Shown here in pieces: positions 10,478 to 20,321 of a stretch of DNA of 64,000 bases (its first letter is position 1; every line of letters begins with the position of its first letter). Origin of the DNA: Pseudo-nitzschia pungens (taxonomy: Eukaryota > Bacillariophyta > Bacillariophyceae > Bacillariales > Bacillariaceae). Below the pieces are notes generated by a model, which saw only the letters and a list, made by a program, of their open reading frames with translations, was not told the DNA's origin and made no database searches. Made by a program: the position numbers and the translations under genes. The DNA is taken from assembly GCA_037355855.1 (NCBI GenBank), contig CM074765.1:4092001-4156000 (forward strand), given 5' to 3'.

Positions 10478-11917
10478 TCAGTTGTGGGAACCGTTCTTTT
10501 TGAAGGTTTTCCGGTACTTTCTTCTGTACTCTTTGAGTTCCCGTTCGGAGATGTCGATCTCGTCATCGGAGACTTCATGGTCAGCTTGGGCCGTGGCCAG
10601 TACGTAAGAGTACTCGTGGTTCGATAAGTTCCTTCCCCAGTGGGGTTTGGAGTGTTGCTCGTTGTCCGAGTCTTGTTCTTTTGCCACAAAGTGCTCCTTG
10701 AGCAGGTTGATGGTTTCCCGGTCGAACTTCCCCTTCTTGTGGGGACCACCGGTTAGTTTCCAGCATTTGCCGGCATGGACCTTGCCACAGGTCTTGCATA
10801 GCTGTTTGTTGCTGTTGTCCACAGGACGCTTCTTTTTGCCAGGGGATTTCCCGTGGTGGGTTCCTCCCCCAGATGCGGCCTTGGGGGTCTTCTTGGTGAC
10901 ACCGGTCTGCTTTTCGAGGTCGGTGATGCGTTGTTGCATTACTGCTTCCTTCCGGATGGTGATTTCCAGATTTTCGAGCTTGTCGATAGTGGTGTTAAAG
11001 GAGTGGGTGTAGAGGTCCCAACTAATGTGCTCCAGCTTCTCGCGTTGGGAGTGGGTCATGTTGGAATCCAATATTTCCTTCATTTCTCCTTGGGTGAAAC
11101 TTCGTGGTGTTTCCATTTGGTCACTGCCACATTCCCAGAGGCAGTCTGGGAGGTAGCTTTGGAGTTCGGCCATTCGATTGGCCCAGGCTCTAATGCCATG
11201 TTTGAGGTCCACGCGCATGCCTCGCATGAATCGGCGGAGGACGATGTACGAGCGCTTGCCGTGTTGGTCATTGCCAAAGATTTTGAGCTTGAGGGCATGC
11301 ATGCATTCCTCGATGACATCCTTTCTGTACTCCTGGGATTGGTAGTACTGGATGAGGGCGCTTGCGACCTTCTTCTTTGGGATTGGAGACTCGAGGTTGT
11401 CGGTCTCTGATTCTTTGTCCGAACTTGCCGTGGCTGTGTCGGTTTTGTCGGCGTTTGGAGATTTCTCCTTTGCCGTCTCCTTGGAGGCTCCCGTGGGAGT
11501 TTCGGTGGCGTCTTGCCCCATTGATAGTAGTATGTTTGCTTGGTCCCTTTGCTCGATCTCTTGGATCTTTTTCTGTACGTGTCTGGTGTGATGGACCTTG
11601 TGGGTTGGTTCGGCCAAGTAGGTCCGAGCGAGCGTTCGCTGGACAAGTCCGAGTGCCTCAGTAGAGAGAATTCGCTGTAGAACCTCCAATTTCTGGTCTC
11701 CGTGGAGTTTGTCATTGCCAGCAATTTTCTGGTCAAAGTCTCTCTTCCAGATAAGGAAGAGTTCCGGTCTTTCAGTACCATTGAGAACCTTCAGGTAGTC
11801 GCTGAATGCGATTCCACCTTGTTCGCTGTCTACATTCATCTTTACGGTGTTGGCGTCTTCCGGCCAGTCCTCCCGTGTGATGTTGAAAGGTTTCAGTTTG
11901 GTTCCTTTAGACGCCAT
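10478..11917 (-). CDS. gag: Retrotransposon Gag protein
   Basis: 479 residues from ATG 11915-11917. The N-terminal half is mostly helical capsid-like sequence (YLKVLNGTERPELFLIWKRDFD). A Ser/Thr/Glu-rich acidic linker follows, then a second helical block. A basic stretch (GKSPGKKKRPV) precedes a CKTCGKVHAGKC motif, close to a retroviral zinc knuckle but with C-x2-C-x3-H-x3-C spacing. The C-terminus is acidic, then basic (RKYRKTFKKNGSHN). Gag would form the particle and bind the RNA genome. The gene ends in TGA at 10478-10480, immediately followed by the pol ATG in the same frame, so Pol needs stop-codon readthrough, reinitiation or another mechanism. Confidence 0.93.
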   Translation of the reverse strand: MASKGTKLKPFNITREDWPEDANTVKMNVDSEQGGIAFSDYLKVLNGTERPELFLIWKRDFDQKIAGNDKLHGDQKLEVLQRILSTEALGLVQRTLARTYLAEPTHKVHHTRHVQKKIQEIEQRDQANILLSMGQDATETPTGASKETAKEKSPNADKTDTATASSDKESETDNLESPIPKKKVASALIQYYQSQEYRKDVIEECMHALKLKIFGNDQHGKRSYIVLRRFMRGMRVDLKHGIRAWANRMAELQSYLPDCLWECGSDQMETPRSFTQGEMKEILDSNMTHSQREKLEHISWDLYTHSFNTTIDKLENLEITIRKEAVMQQRITDLEKQTGVTKKTPKAASGGGTHHGKSPGKKKRPVDNSNKQLCKTCGKVHAGKCWKLTGGPHKKGKFDRETINLLKEHFVAKEQDSDNEQHSKPHWGRNLSNHEYSYVLATAQADHEVSDDEIDISERELKEYRRKYRKTFKKNGSHN

Positions 11918-12740
11918 GGTTAATCAGTTTCTTTTTATTTACTTTAGTTTAGTTACCGTTTTTCTGTAAGTTGTTATTTGGGGTGGAAATGAGCAAAAAG
12001 TGGTTGTTTCAGTTTGCTCCAGTTTTCTCTTTGTCCACACGATATCCCGTGTTGTAACTGATTTTCCCCTTTCGTAATACACGTTATTCCGTGTTGTAAC
12101 TGATTTTGCCCTTTCGTAATACACGTTATTCCGTGTTGTAACTGATTTTGCTTTAGGCTTGTCCAGTGGTGGGAGTTGTTTCTCTCTTTAGTTCCCGGGA
12201 ATCCTGTGGTTCTCCGGAGTTGTTTCTGTTTTTATTTCGTGGGATTCGATTCCCGTGGTTCTCCGACGTTGCTTCTCTATTAAGCAATCACCGGGCCGGT
12301 CCCACTTCCCGTTTCCCGTGGGATTGGTGGTGTTTAGGTATTCATTATATACCTTTCCGGATATCCGTATACTTCGGTTTTGGTTGGCATCCCCTATTCG
12401 GTCTGTCCATCCACTCAGTGTTGGTCCAATTAGTCCACTCACTGGATTATGTGTCACTTTTTCGACACTTATTTCATTATTTCTTTGTTCGATTGTTTTT
12501 GCTGTCGACCATGGTCCTGTTTAGGTACTTAGGTGTCTCTGTTGCTGCTGTTGCTCCCTTCTTTGGGCGCCAACAGTTGCTGGGGTCGGTCTTCCTTGTG
12601 CTGCAGACACTGGATATCCTTCTCCCTGTTTTTGCTTCTCTGCGCCTCCATTTTAGGCAGTCTTTCGGTCCCGTCGACGCCTTGGTCGATCGGTACCTTT
12701 CTGCTCATGGTCATCAGCGCTCAGCTTGATTTTAAAATCA
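11918..12740 (-). other. Retrotransposon 5' leader with a 42-bp tandem repeat
   Basis: Untranslated region between the 5' LTR and gag. It contains two full and one partial copy of a 42-bp unit at 12039-12080, 12081-12122 and 12123-12153, each with CCGTGTTGTAACTGATTTT. The end adjoining the LTR (12727-12740) is a perfect 14-bp palindrome, TGATTTTAAAATCA. In most elements a tRNA-complementary site would start here. Open frames in this stretch look like chance. Confidence 0.75.
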
Positions 12741-12935
12741 TGCCATACCCCGGGTCTACTAGTGATTAGAAAGTAGTAGTGATATGCAAATTGTGAGCTC
12801 TATTGATTAGTCTATTTGCTACAGATCCAGCAACCCTCCTGAATCGGCGATTCCATCGGATCGCTAATCTTTTCTTTTATCCCTATCCTTAATCCAGTCC
12901 CGAGTGGGCTCGTGACTGTATTCCGGTGCACGGCA
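12741..12935 (-). repeat. 5' LTR of the Ty3/Gypsy element
   Basis: 195 bp with the same sequence as the LTR at 6989-7183. It is followed directly by the ATTCA duplication (12936-12940). It should carry the promoter for the minus-strand genomic transcript; no TATA box was assigned. Confidence 0.97.
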
Positions 12936-12940
12936 ATTCA

Positions 12941-14852
12941 AAAAAACATGGTTCGTGCTTCTTTGATGAAAGCCTTGCATTGACATTGACGTAGTAGTAG
13001 TAGCAGCAGCAGCACCAGTAGTAGTACTACTAGTATTACGAAGGAGGACTACAAAAAGAAGTTAGTGCTACTAGTACTAGTAGTACTACTACTAGTATCA
13101 TCCTAATAGACGATGCATCTGAAGATTTTGTACTTTTCACCCTCCTCGGGGGTTTGCCATGTCCAACATACTAGTGGTACTTGGAGTGGTAGTAAGGTTA
13201 CTACTACCACTTTCTAATACTATCCTTCAAAAAGACCACCAGAATCTGCCCATTGTTGCAGGAGCTGCTCATACAAGTGCTGTTTTTTGTTCCCTGGCAT
13301 ATTGCAGCACTGAGATAATGGTTGTTCATAGTACCGGCATTTTGTACTAGTAGTCCTAACAAACAAGAGTAGTACAAAATTGTGATACCATTCAACAGTG
13401 GTTACAGTTACTACTAGTAGTCTGAATTGCTCATCCAGATTGCTTGCTTCTTCTTTGGTGTCATGGCTATGCACATGGTAGCTCCTACTACAGTTTTGTC
13501 CACAATCCATTGTTGTGAGGAGTTGACTGCTAGTAGTAGTACTTCTTGTTGTTGCATCAGTTCACTATGAGCTAGTACTAGGACACTGGTGGTGTAAATA
13601 ACTGCTGGTTTGTACAAAAATGAATGATTTATAGTCCTGGTGGTACCCCCAAGAAAAAAGGCCTACAACATGATGGTGGATTGACAAGCTCACAATGATT
13701 CCACTTCTTCTTTGTTGTGTTGAAGAACTACTGGTAATATGACTTGCAACAGACAACACATCCAGTGCCAAGGAGTGACTGCTGAGCCATCTACTAGCTA
13801 CTAGTACTACTAGATCTAGTACTAGTACTAGTACTAGTACTAGTGATAGCAAGAAGTAATCGAACTCCTCTCTGGGTTTCACCAGTGCACTACAACAATA
13901 TGAGAACCATGATCATCATGGAGAGGAGCCATAGTACAGATTTTATTTAGCTACTAGTACTATTACTACTAGTAAACCAAACAAAAGCTCTACTAGTAGG
14001 CAGGTTCTTGCCACTACAGGGGGCTAAAGCTATGGATGTAAGTCACCGATTTCAACAGGAGTTGTTGTTGCAAACAGTCGGTTTATACTGTTTATGAACA
14101 GGATGTACCTTTCGTTGAGGAGGTTTCCATTACTGGGAGGAGGTATTTGGTCGGATAGTGAGGGAACAATGTGTCACTCCGACGTGACCCATTTTGGTTA
14201 TTCACGGGTAAGGCTTACGACTATTTTTTCGTCCGAAAAAAACAAATGGGAAGAAAAAGTAAGGTCACGAGTAATCTTACGATTACAAGAACTGTAAGGT
14301 TAATCTTACCGTACCGTACACGTAATTTTTTTGGAAGAGAGTTTTTGCGCAACGGTTAAAATAAAAATTAGTGAATTCCGCATCGAAGAATGAATCAAAA
14401 AAATCATCTCAATCCATTAGTCGTTGGTAAGGTGACTCGTACCAGTAAGCCTTACCTACGAATGGTTTTTTGTTCTGGACCGTAGTGGATGGAGTATCAA
14501 CACTATCAACTATCAACAACACCGTGCCAAGTACGAGTAAGTTAATCTTACTTGTAAGACTTACCATACCAGTAAAATCAACAACGGTCACGGCCCAAAA
14601 AAAAAAAATCGATCCTCCTCCCAGCTTTCTTGCAGGATCCCATTCATTCGTCCCCGTCACCAGTCACAAGCAATAGAATAGAATAGAATAGAATAGAATA
14701 CAAAAACAAGACACTACACTACAATACAAGCGGTGGTCGGTCCGCGAGGCTTCCGAAAACGTGCCTTGTTTCGGACGGATACGGTACGGTAATTCATTCC
14801 TCTGGCGCACCGAGCGCGGCTTCGCGAGATCTCTCCTTCGAACGCACGGAGG
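12941..14852. other. Intergenic region rich in TACTAGTA-type motifs
   Basis: No gene supported. From about 12990 to 14010 the DNA is dominated by variants of ACTAGT, TAGTAGTAC and TACTACTAG, including a run of CTAGTA units near 13800-13845. The last 500 bp contain TTACCGTAC-type motifs (14290-14325) and a (GAATA)n microsatellite at 14673-14702. This stretch should include the promoter of the glycosyltransferase at 14853. Confidence 0.6.
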
Positions 14853-16793
14853 ATGCACCAGCGCAAATTTCTCGAGGATCCGGCGGCGGCCCTCGAACGA
14901 ATCGGCAGCAGCCACGCCACCATCGTCGATGGCGACGGGACGATGACGGGATTGTCTCCGAGAAAGACGAATCACCACCACCACAACCGCTCGTTCGTCG
15001 CCGCCGGATCGTCGCCGAGTCCCACCGCTTCGGCGCTGGCGAGGGAACGGGAACGAAAGATGAAGAGGCGCATCCTGGCCCTCGCCAATAACGGAAGCTC
15101 GCAACACGGAAAGATCGGGATGAACACGGCGCAGCTTCTGATTCTGTGCCTGGGACTGGGAATAAGCGTCTGGGGATTGTTTGGGACCTGGATGATCCTG
15201 GAGTTCACGCGCGAAAGCAGCGGCACCGATATCGGCAACGATATCGGCAGCGAGAGCCAGAGCGAGAGCGAGCTCGGGGAACCACGGGCAGCCTCGTTCC
15301 TGCGAACCCAGCTCGCCCGGGGACTTACGGACACCTCCCTATCGTCATTGTCATCGTCATCGTCATCGTCATCGTTCCAGCGGCGAAAACACCCGACACG
15401 GAAGACAATCTTCGACCAGGTTTCGGAGGACGCACCCGTTTGCCACGAGCTGGAATCTCCCGACGATATTACCCTCACTCTGGTCACGCAGGTCTCTCAC
15501 GATCGATTGTGGATGATGGAGCACCACTGCGATCGATACCGATACCGTCCGCGAGGACGAGGGCACCAAAACCATCACCACCATCACCACCGGCAAGAAC
15601 AACACCGGATGTCGATTGCCGTCTATTCCAATGCGACGCGGGACGAAATCATGGACGAACTGACCGCCATGGGTTGCGGAGTGATTGGTTCCGAAAACAA
15701 CAACAACAATAACAATAACGATAACGAAAAGGGTGTGGAGGTTTCGGTCCTCGATGCCAGGACTCACGGAGCCTGGAACGATTATCCCGTCAACGAGCTG
15801 CGGAACCTGGCCCTCTCAAAGGTCCGGACGACCCACATTCTCTATCTGGACGTGGATTTCTGGCCGAGCGATTACATGTACGAAATCCTCCTCGGCAGCA
15901 GCAATCGTCCTCCCAAAAACAAAAATGACAGCGGCAGTGGCAGCGACAGTGGCAAGGAACGCGAACCCGGCAGCCCCGTCCGAGAGGCACTCTTTGCCGA
16001 TCCGAAACAGGCCCTGGTGATTCCCGCGCTGCAGCTGTGGCGACGCTGCAGCGAGTGGATCGATTGCCGAGACGAGAACCTCCCCCACATGGAGCGCGCC
16101 CGGACCCCCTCCGGATTGGTCGACGAGATCAAGAACCACAAGAGCATCTCCGTCTTTGATCCGACCAACAAGGGCGGCCACGGATCGACGGGGTACGCCA
16201 ACTGGTTCGGCCAGTCACCGGGATCGGTCCTGCCGATCGACTGCCTCCAGTCGAACCGGTACGAGCCATTCGTGGTGGTCCGGTACTGCCGGGATCTGCC
16301 ACCGTTTCAGAACGCCTTTGCCGGGTACGGCAAGAACAAGGTCACCTGGACGATGCACCTGGTGGCGAAGGGATACGTCTTTGGGCAGGTCGGTGGGGTC
16401 TACCTGGTGCACTATCCCCACCTGGACTCGACCTCGCGGCAGCACTGGAACCAGCCGGGAAGCGCGAGCACGAGCACCGGCACGAGCGCTAACGCCGGCA
16501 CCTCCGGCGAGATCTCCCGCCCCCTGGACTCCAAGCGGTCCGCCGTGGACCGGCTCTTTGTGGAATTCAAAACGTGGCTGGCGGAGACCGTTCCGGCCTC
16601 GGAGCGGCGGCTGGAACTCTGCGGGGATGCGCAGGACGACGATGGCAAGCTGTGGGTGGACCGGTCGAACCCAAACTCGAACCCAACCCCGAACGAAAAC
16701 GGAAACGAAAACGGAAACGCCAAAGCCAAAGCGAGATCCGTCCGGAGGACAACCGCGGAGATTTCCGAGGGCGAGGAGGAAGAAGAGGTGTGA
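14853..16793 (+). CDS. GT49-type (LARGE/B4GAT1-like) glycosyltransferase, copy 1
   Basis: 646 residues in one exon. A short cytosolic tail (MHQRKFLEDP) leads to a single membrane anchor at about 92-116, a type II Golgi layout. The luminal part has a Ser-rich stalk, then DITLTLVTQVSHDRLWMMEHH. DYPVNELRNLAL precedes THILYLDVDFWPS, whose DVD (about 333-335) is the metal/nucleotide-sugar site. Further conserved stretches are GGHGSTGY, RYEPFVVVRYCRDLPPF and GYGKNKVTWTMHL, then LVHYPHLD. These match the Glyco_transf_49 family, which adds glucuronic acid or xylose/glucuronate to glycans in animals. The diatom substrate is unknown. Asn- and His-rich tracts (near residues 242-252 and 285-293) are low-complexity insertions. 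A second copy lies 1.8 kb downstream in the same direction. Confidence 0.85.
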   Translation: MHQRKFLEDPAAALERIGSSHATIVDGDGTMTGLSPRKTNHHHHNRSFVAAGSSPSPTASALARERERKMKRRILALANNGSSQHGKIGMNTAQLLILCLGLGISVWGLFGTWMILEFTRESSGTDIGNDIGSESQSESELGEPRAASFLRTQLARGLTDTSLSSLSSSSSSSSFQRRKHPTRKTIFDQVSEDAPVCHELESPDDITLTLVTQVSHDRLWMMEHHCDRYRYRPRGRGHQNHHHHHHRQEQHRMSIAVYSNATRDEIMDELTAMGCGVIGSENNNNNNNNDNEKGVEVSVLDARTHGAWNDYPVNELRNLALSKVRTTHILYLDVDFWPSDYMYEILLGSSNRPPKNKNDSGSGSDSGKEREPGSPVREALFADPKQALVIPALQLWRRCSEWIDCRDENLPHMERARTPSGLVDEIKNHKSISVFDPTNKGGHGSTGYANWFGQSPGSVLPIDCLQSNRYEPFVVVRYCRDLPPFQNAFAGYGKNKVTWTMHLVAKGYVFGQVGGVYLVHYPHLDSTSRQHWNQPGSASTSTGTSANAGTSGEISRPLDSKRSAVDRLFVEFKTWLAETVPASERRLELCGDAQDDDGKLWVDRSNPNSNPTPNENGNENGNAKAKARSVRRTTAEISEGEEEEEV

Positions 16794-18554
16794 GAAGACG
16801 TTCGTTTGGGTGGAAATTCGGGAACCATTTTGTTCAATCCATTCTTCGAAGGAGACCCACAATGGGTCGCTTCCTTCTCTGCCTCATGCCGGGAATGCTT
16901 CGAATGCTTCGAATGCTTCGAATGCTTCGAATACTGCGAATACTGCGAATACTGCGAATGCTTCGAATACTGCGAGCAATCGCGCAATCGAGCAATCAAA
17001 CGCGTGGTGCGCTTACGATACGGGACAATCACTCGCTCGCCCCCGCTGGGTGTGGCAAACCCGGGGAACACGCGAAGCATCGGCTCCTTGCGTTTTCCCA
17101 TTGTATTTTTTTGCCGTGTGGGTGGTAGAGCCACGAGCCATGATCCTCCGCAAGGATCGTTGACCCGCATCGCACGCGCTGCGAGCGGTGCGTGCGAATT
17201 CCGTCCCTTGCACGCAATCCTCATCCGCGACTTTTTGTTGCGATGGAGTCCGGGGGGCGGGGGGCGAGCAAATGGATCCAACGGAAGCTACGCCGAAAGC
17301 GATGGCAACCATCCATCGTCCTTCTTGGTGGGAATCGATCGAAACATAGTAGTAGTAGTACTAGAATAGAACTCATTTCCTGCTCTTTTTGCACGTTTTC
17401 TTTGATCGTTTCCGTACTAGTAGTACTTATTGATGTCTACAACACAGAATATTACTACTAGTAGTCATGATTCATTGTTATCATTCTCATTATTTTTTAT
17501 TTGGTTTCATTGAACCCATTGCTCGTGAAACGAAGGGGCAGCAAGAATGTGTCGTGAAGCAAGAAGTGGGTCTTTCCTTCAAAAGGTTTCGGCTTGTTGG
17601 TACTACTACCAGCAACTACTAGTAGCATACCACCAGCAGTTCCAAGAAACACCGCATACTACTAGACCAAGTCTTGCCTTTTCAATGGAACTTGCTCATA
17701 CTGCTAATAGTACTACTAATAGTACTAGTAGTAGTACTACCACCTCAATATACTACTACTAGTATTAGTACTAGTACTACAATTAGAAGTTTTGACCAAA
17801 ACCTTCAGGAGCTTCCCGTCGTGTTGTTCTTCCTCATGTAGTAAGAGTAGTGGTGGTAGTACCACCAGCAGTACTTGTCAACAACAACAGACAGCGGCAG
17901 CTATCCTCATTCTTCTTCTTGTTCCAACAGCAGGAATGAAATGTCCAAACACATGCCACCAGTATGTAGTATAGTACTACTAGTAGACAAGATGGAGCCC
18001 TGAATGGGACGGAAGGAATGGATGACCCGTGCTGCATTGTTGCTGCATCTCTCATCAGCTCTTCTTCAAACCAATACTATCTTGGAACATGATCATCCTG
18101 TATTCTGGAACTAGTGCTTGTAACACTACTAGTAGTACGGTCATACTACTACTACTACTATTACTACTTACTTCAACACCTTTCCATCCAATAGGTAGGA
18201 GTACAACAAGCCAATAGTATTTTCCCAACACCGACACCACGCGCGGAATCGTGCATTGTGCATTGTGCATTGTGCATTGTGCACTGTGCCGATACAGGAA
18301 AGGAGGACTTCAAAAATTCAAAAATGACGAAAAAATTCGGATCGAAAAGTCAAAATCGCGATAGTGCTTCTTGTTTTCGGTCTGCGTCTCCGCTTTCGTG
18401 AACCCTTCCTCTCTTCATCAATCAATCAATCGATCCATCGATCGATCGATCCATCAAAATCAATCGAATCCAACGATTGCCGCCGACGACACATCGTCAT
18501 ACATCTGCCCGGGGTGATACCGCGCACCACAGCTTCCGGACAGATTGTTTTGCC
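16794..18554. other. Spacer between the two glycosyltransferases
   Basis: No gene supported. It holds the 9-bp repeat array at 16892-16975, a second TACTAGTA-rich block at about 17345-18200, and a (CATTGTG)n run at about 18250-18290. An (ATCAATCG)-type microsatellite lies at 18418-18460, about 100 bp upstream of the second gene's ATG. Confidence 0.55.
16892..16975 (+). repeat. 9-bp tandem repeats AATGCTTCG / AATACTGCG
   Basis: About nine units: four AATGCTTCG, three AATACTGCG, then one of each. It starts about 100 bp after the stop of the first glycosyltransferase, in its likely 3' UTR. The unit length is a multiple of three, so the array stays open in several frames, but no gene is implied. 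Confidence 0.85.
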
Positions 18555-20321
18555 ATGCACCAACGCAAAACCAACGATTCCGCGAACGGTAGCGGCGGCG
18601 GCGTCGACGAAGAAGCCCCGCCACCGTCCCGGGCGACGGCTCCGCAAGGGAGGCGGCGGCGGCGAGCGAACCAACGATCCGGCAATCATCGTTTCTCCAA
18701 GCTCGGATCGTTCGGATCGGCCCTCGGGGGTTCGTCGGCGTTGCTGCTGCCCATGGGAACCCTGGCGATGCTCCTCTTTGGGATTCTCTGGATCCGCGTG
18801 CTGTGGAAGATCGGAAGCCTGGAGCAGAATCAGAATCGGAATCGCAACCAGAATGTAGGTTCGGTAATTGATAGCCAGCCCGGGGAGCAACCGCGCGCAC
18901 TCGGCATTGCCGATAGTGCCACGAATCACGATGACAACCAAAATCATGGTAACGACAACAAGAATAACAACAATCATAATAACAACGACGAAAACGAAAA
19001 CGAAAAGGAACCCCTCTTCAAACTCTTTTCGGAAGAAGCCCCGTCCTGTTCGTCTCCCATTCTGGAAGGACCCGAAGCAATCGACGTGACGCTGGTCACC
19101 CAGCTCTCCGACGATCGCCTGTGGATGATGGAACACCACTGCGAGCGATACGGTCCCCATCCCATTTCCATTTCCGTGTACACCCATCGGACGCTGGCCG
19201 ATATTCGGGAAGCCCTGGAAGCCATGGGGTGCCGGATCGAGGGCGGCGGCGGCGGCAGCAACCACAACCACAACCACAACCACAACCACAACCACAAAAC
19301 GAACAAGAACAAGAACAACAGCAACAAGAATGAGAACAACGCTTTGGTCTCGGTCCGCGTCCTGGACGCCTCGAAACACGGAGCCCGAAACGATTATCCG
19401 GTGAACGACCTGCGGAACCTGGCCCTGCGCGGGGTGGCGACCTCGCACATTTTGTACGCGGACGTGGATTTCTGGCCGAGCGCCAAGCTCTACGAGAGCC
19501 TCACGGAGTCCAAAACGGCGCGGAAGCGGTTGTGGGACGATCCGAGGCTGGCGGTGGTGGTCCCCGCCTTTCAGCTCGAACGGACGAGGGGCTGCCGGGA
19601 CGAGACCAGGGACTGCAGGGAAGCCCACGTTCCCATCATGCCCCGGACGCTGGAGGACCTCCGGAACGGCTTTCGCGAGAAGGCGGTGGCCACCTTTGAT
19701 CCGTTCAATCGCGGGGGGCACGGATCGACCGATTACCGGCACTGGATCGAGCACCAGCAGGGGGAGGTCGTTTCCGGGGAAAGGAATGGCGACGGCGACG
19801 GCGACGATCCCGATCGCCTGTACGACATTCCCTGCCTCAAGTCCCACCGGTACGAGCCCTTTCTGGTGCTGCGGTATTGCAGGGAACTCACGCCGCCCTT
19901 CCAGCCGGCCTTTACGGGATACGGAAAGAACAAAATGACCTGGACGATGCAGGTGGCGGCCTCCGGATTCGTCTTTGCGCAGCTCGGGAGCGCCTACCTG
20001 GTCCACTACCCGCACGCGATTTCCGAATCGCGCAGGCGCTGGAACGAGGCCCCAAAGGAGCTGCGAGGGAAGAATGGCGATGCCAATGGCGATGGCCACG
20101 CCAATTACAACGTTCGCAAGCCCAGGAAATCCGACGGAGATCTCGGCTTTGACCGATACCACCGGGGCAGGGTCGACGACCTCTACCTCCGATTCAAGGA
20201 CTGGCTCCGCGAAACGATTCCCCCCGAGAGAGCCCGCATGCGAATGTGCGGGGACGCCCAGGACGACGACAGCAAGCTGTGGGTCGATCCCGATCGAAAA
20301 AAGGCCTGGAAGCGGCTGTAG
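18555..20321 (+). CDS. GT49-type (LARGE/B4GAT1-like) glycosyltransferase, copy 2
   Basis: 588 residues. I start at ATG 18555 because it gives MHQRK, the same first five residues as the upstream copy; the frame is open further but only to a TTG. The membrane anchor is at about 61-82 (SALLLPMGTLAMLLFGILWI). The catalytic region mirrors copy 1: DVTLVTQLSDDRLWMMEHH, DYPVNDLRNLAL, ILYADVDFWPS (DVD about 303-305), GGHGSTDY, RYEPFLVLRYCREL, GYGKNKMTWTMQV, and a shared end CGDAQDDDSKLWVD. Copy 2 has an Asn-His repeat tract (19258-19298) absent from copy 1. The two arose by tandem duplication and have diverged well beyond allelic distance. Confidence 0.85.
   Translation: MHQRKTNDSANGSGGGVDEEAPPPSRATAPQGRRRRRANQRSGNHRFSKLGSFGSALGGSSALLLPMGTLAMLLFGILWIRVLWKIGSLEQNQNRNRNQNVGSVIDSQPGEQPRALGIADSATNHDDNQNHGNDNKNNNNHNNNDENENEKEPLFKLFSEEAPSCSSPILEGPEAIDVTLVTQLSDDRLWMMEHHCERYGPHPISISVYTHRTLADIREALEAMGCRIEGGGGGSNHNHNHNHNHNHKTNKNKNNSNKNENNALVSVRVLDASKHGARNDYPVNDLRNLALRGVATSHILYADVDFWPSAKLYESLTESKTARKRLWDDPRLAVVVPAFQLERTRGCRDETRDCREAHVPIMPRTLEDLRNGFREKAVATFDPFNRGGHGSTDYRHWIEHQQGEVVSGERNGDGDGDDPDRLYDIPCLKSHRYEPFLVLRYCRELTPPFQPAFTGYGKNKMTWTMQVAASGFVFAQLGSAYLVHYPHAISESRRRWNEAPKELRGKNGDANGDGHANYNVRKPRKSDGDLGFDRYHRGRVDDLYLRFKDWLRETIPPERARMRMCGDAQDDDSKLWVDPDRKKAWKRL

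Larger units (their letters stand above)
6989..12935 (-). mobile_element. Full-length Ty3/Gypsy LTR retrotransposon
   Basis: A 5947-bp element flanked by two 195-bp LTRs and a 5-bp target duplication, ATTCA, at 6984-6988 and 12936-12940. Transcription runs on the minus strand. In that direction the order is 5' LTR, about 820 bp of leader, gag, pol, 3' LTR. The pol order protease, reverse transcriptase, RNase H, integrase defines the Ty3/Gypsy (Metaviridae) group. Both genes are uninterrupted and I found no difference between the LTRs, so the insertion should be young and may be competent. The purine run GGAGGAG just before the 3' LTR (about 7185-7195) fits a polypurine tract. No canonical TGG primer-binding site is seen after the 5' LTR; a 14-bp palindrome sits there instead. 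Confidence 0.97.
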
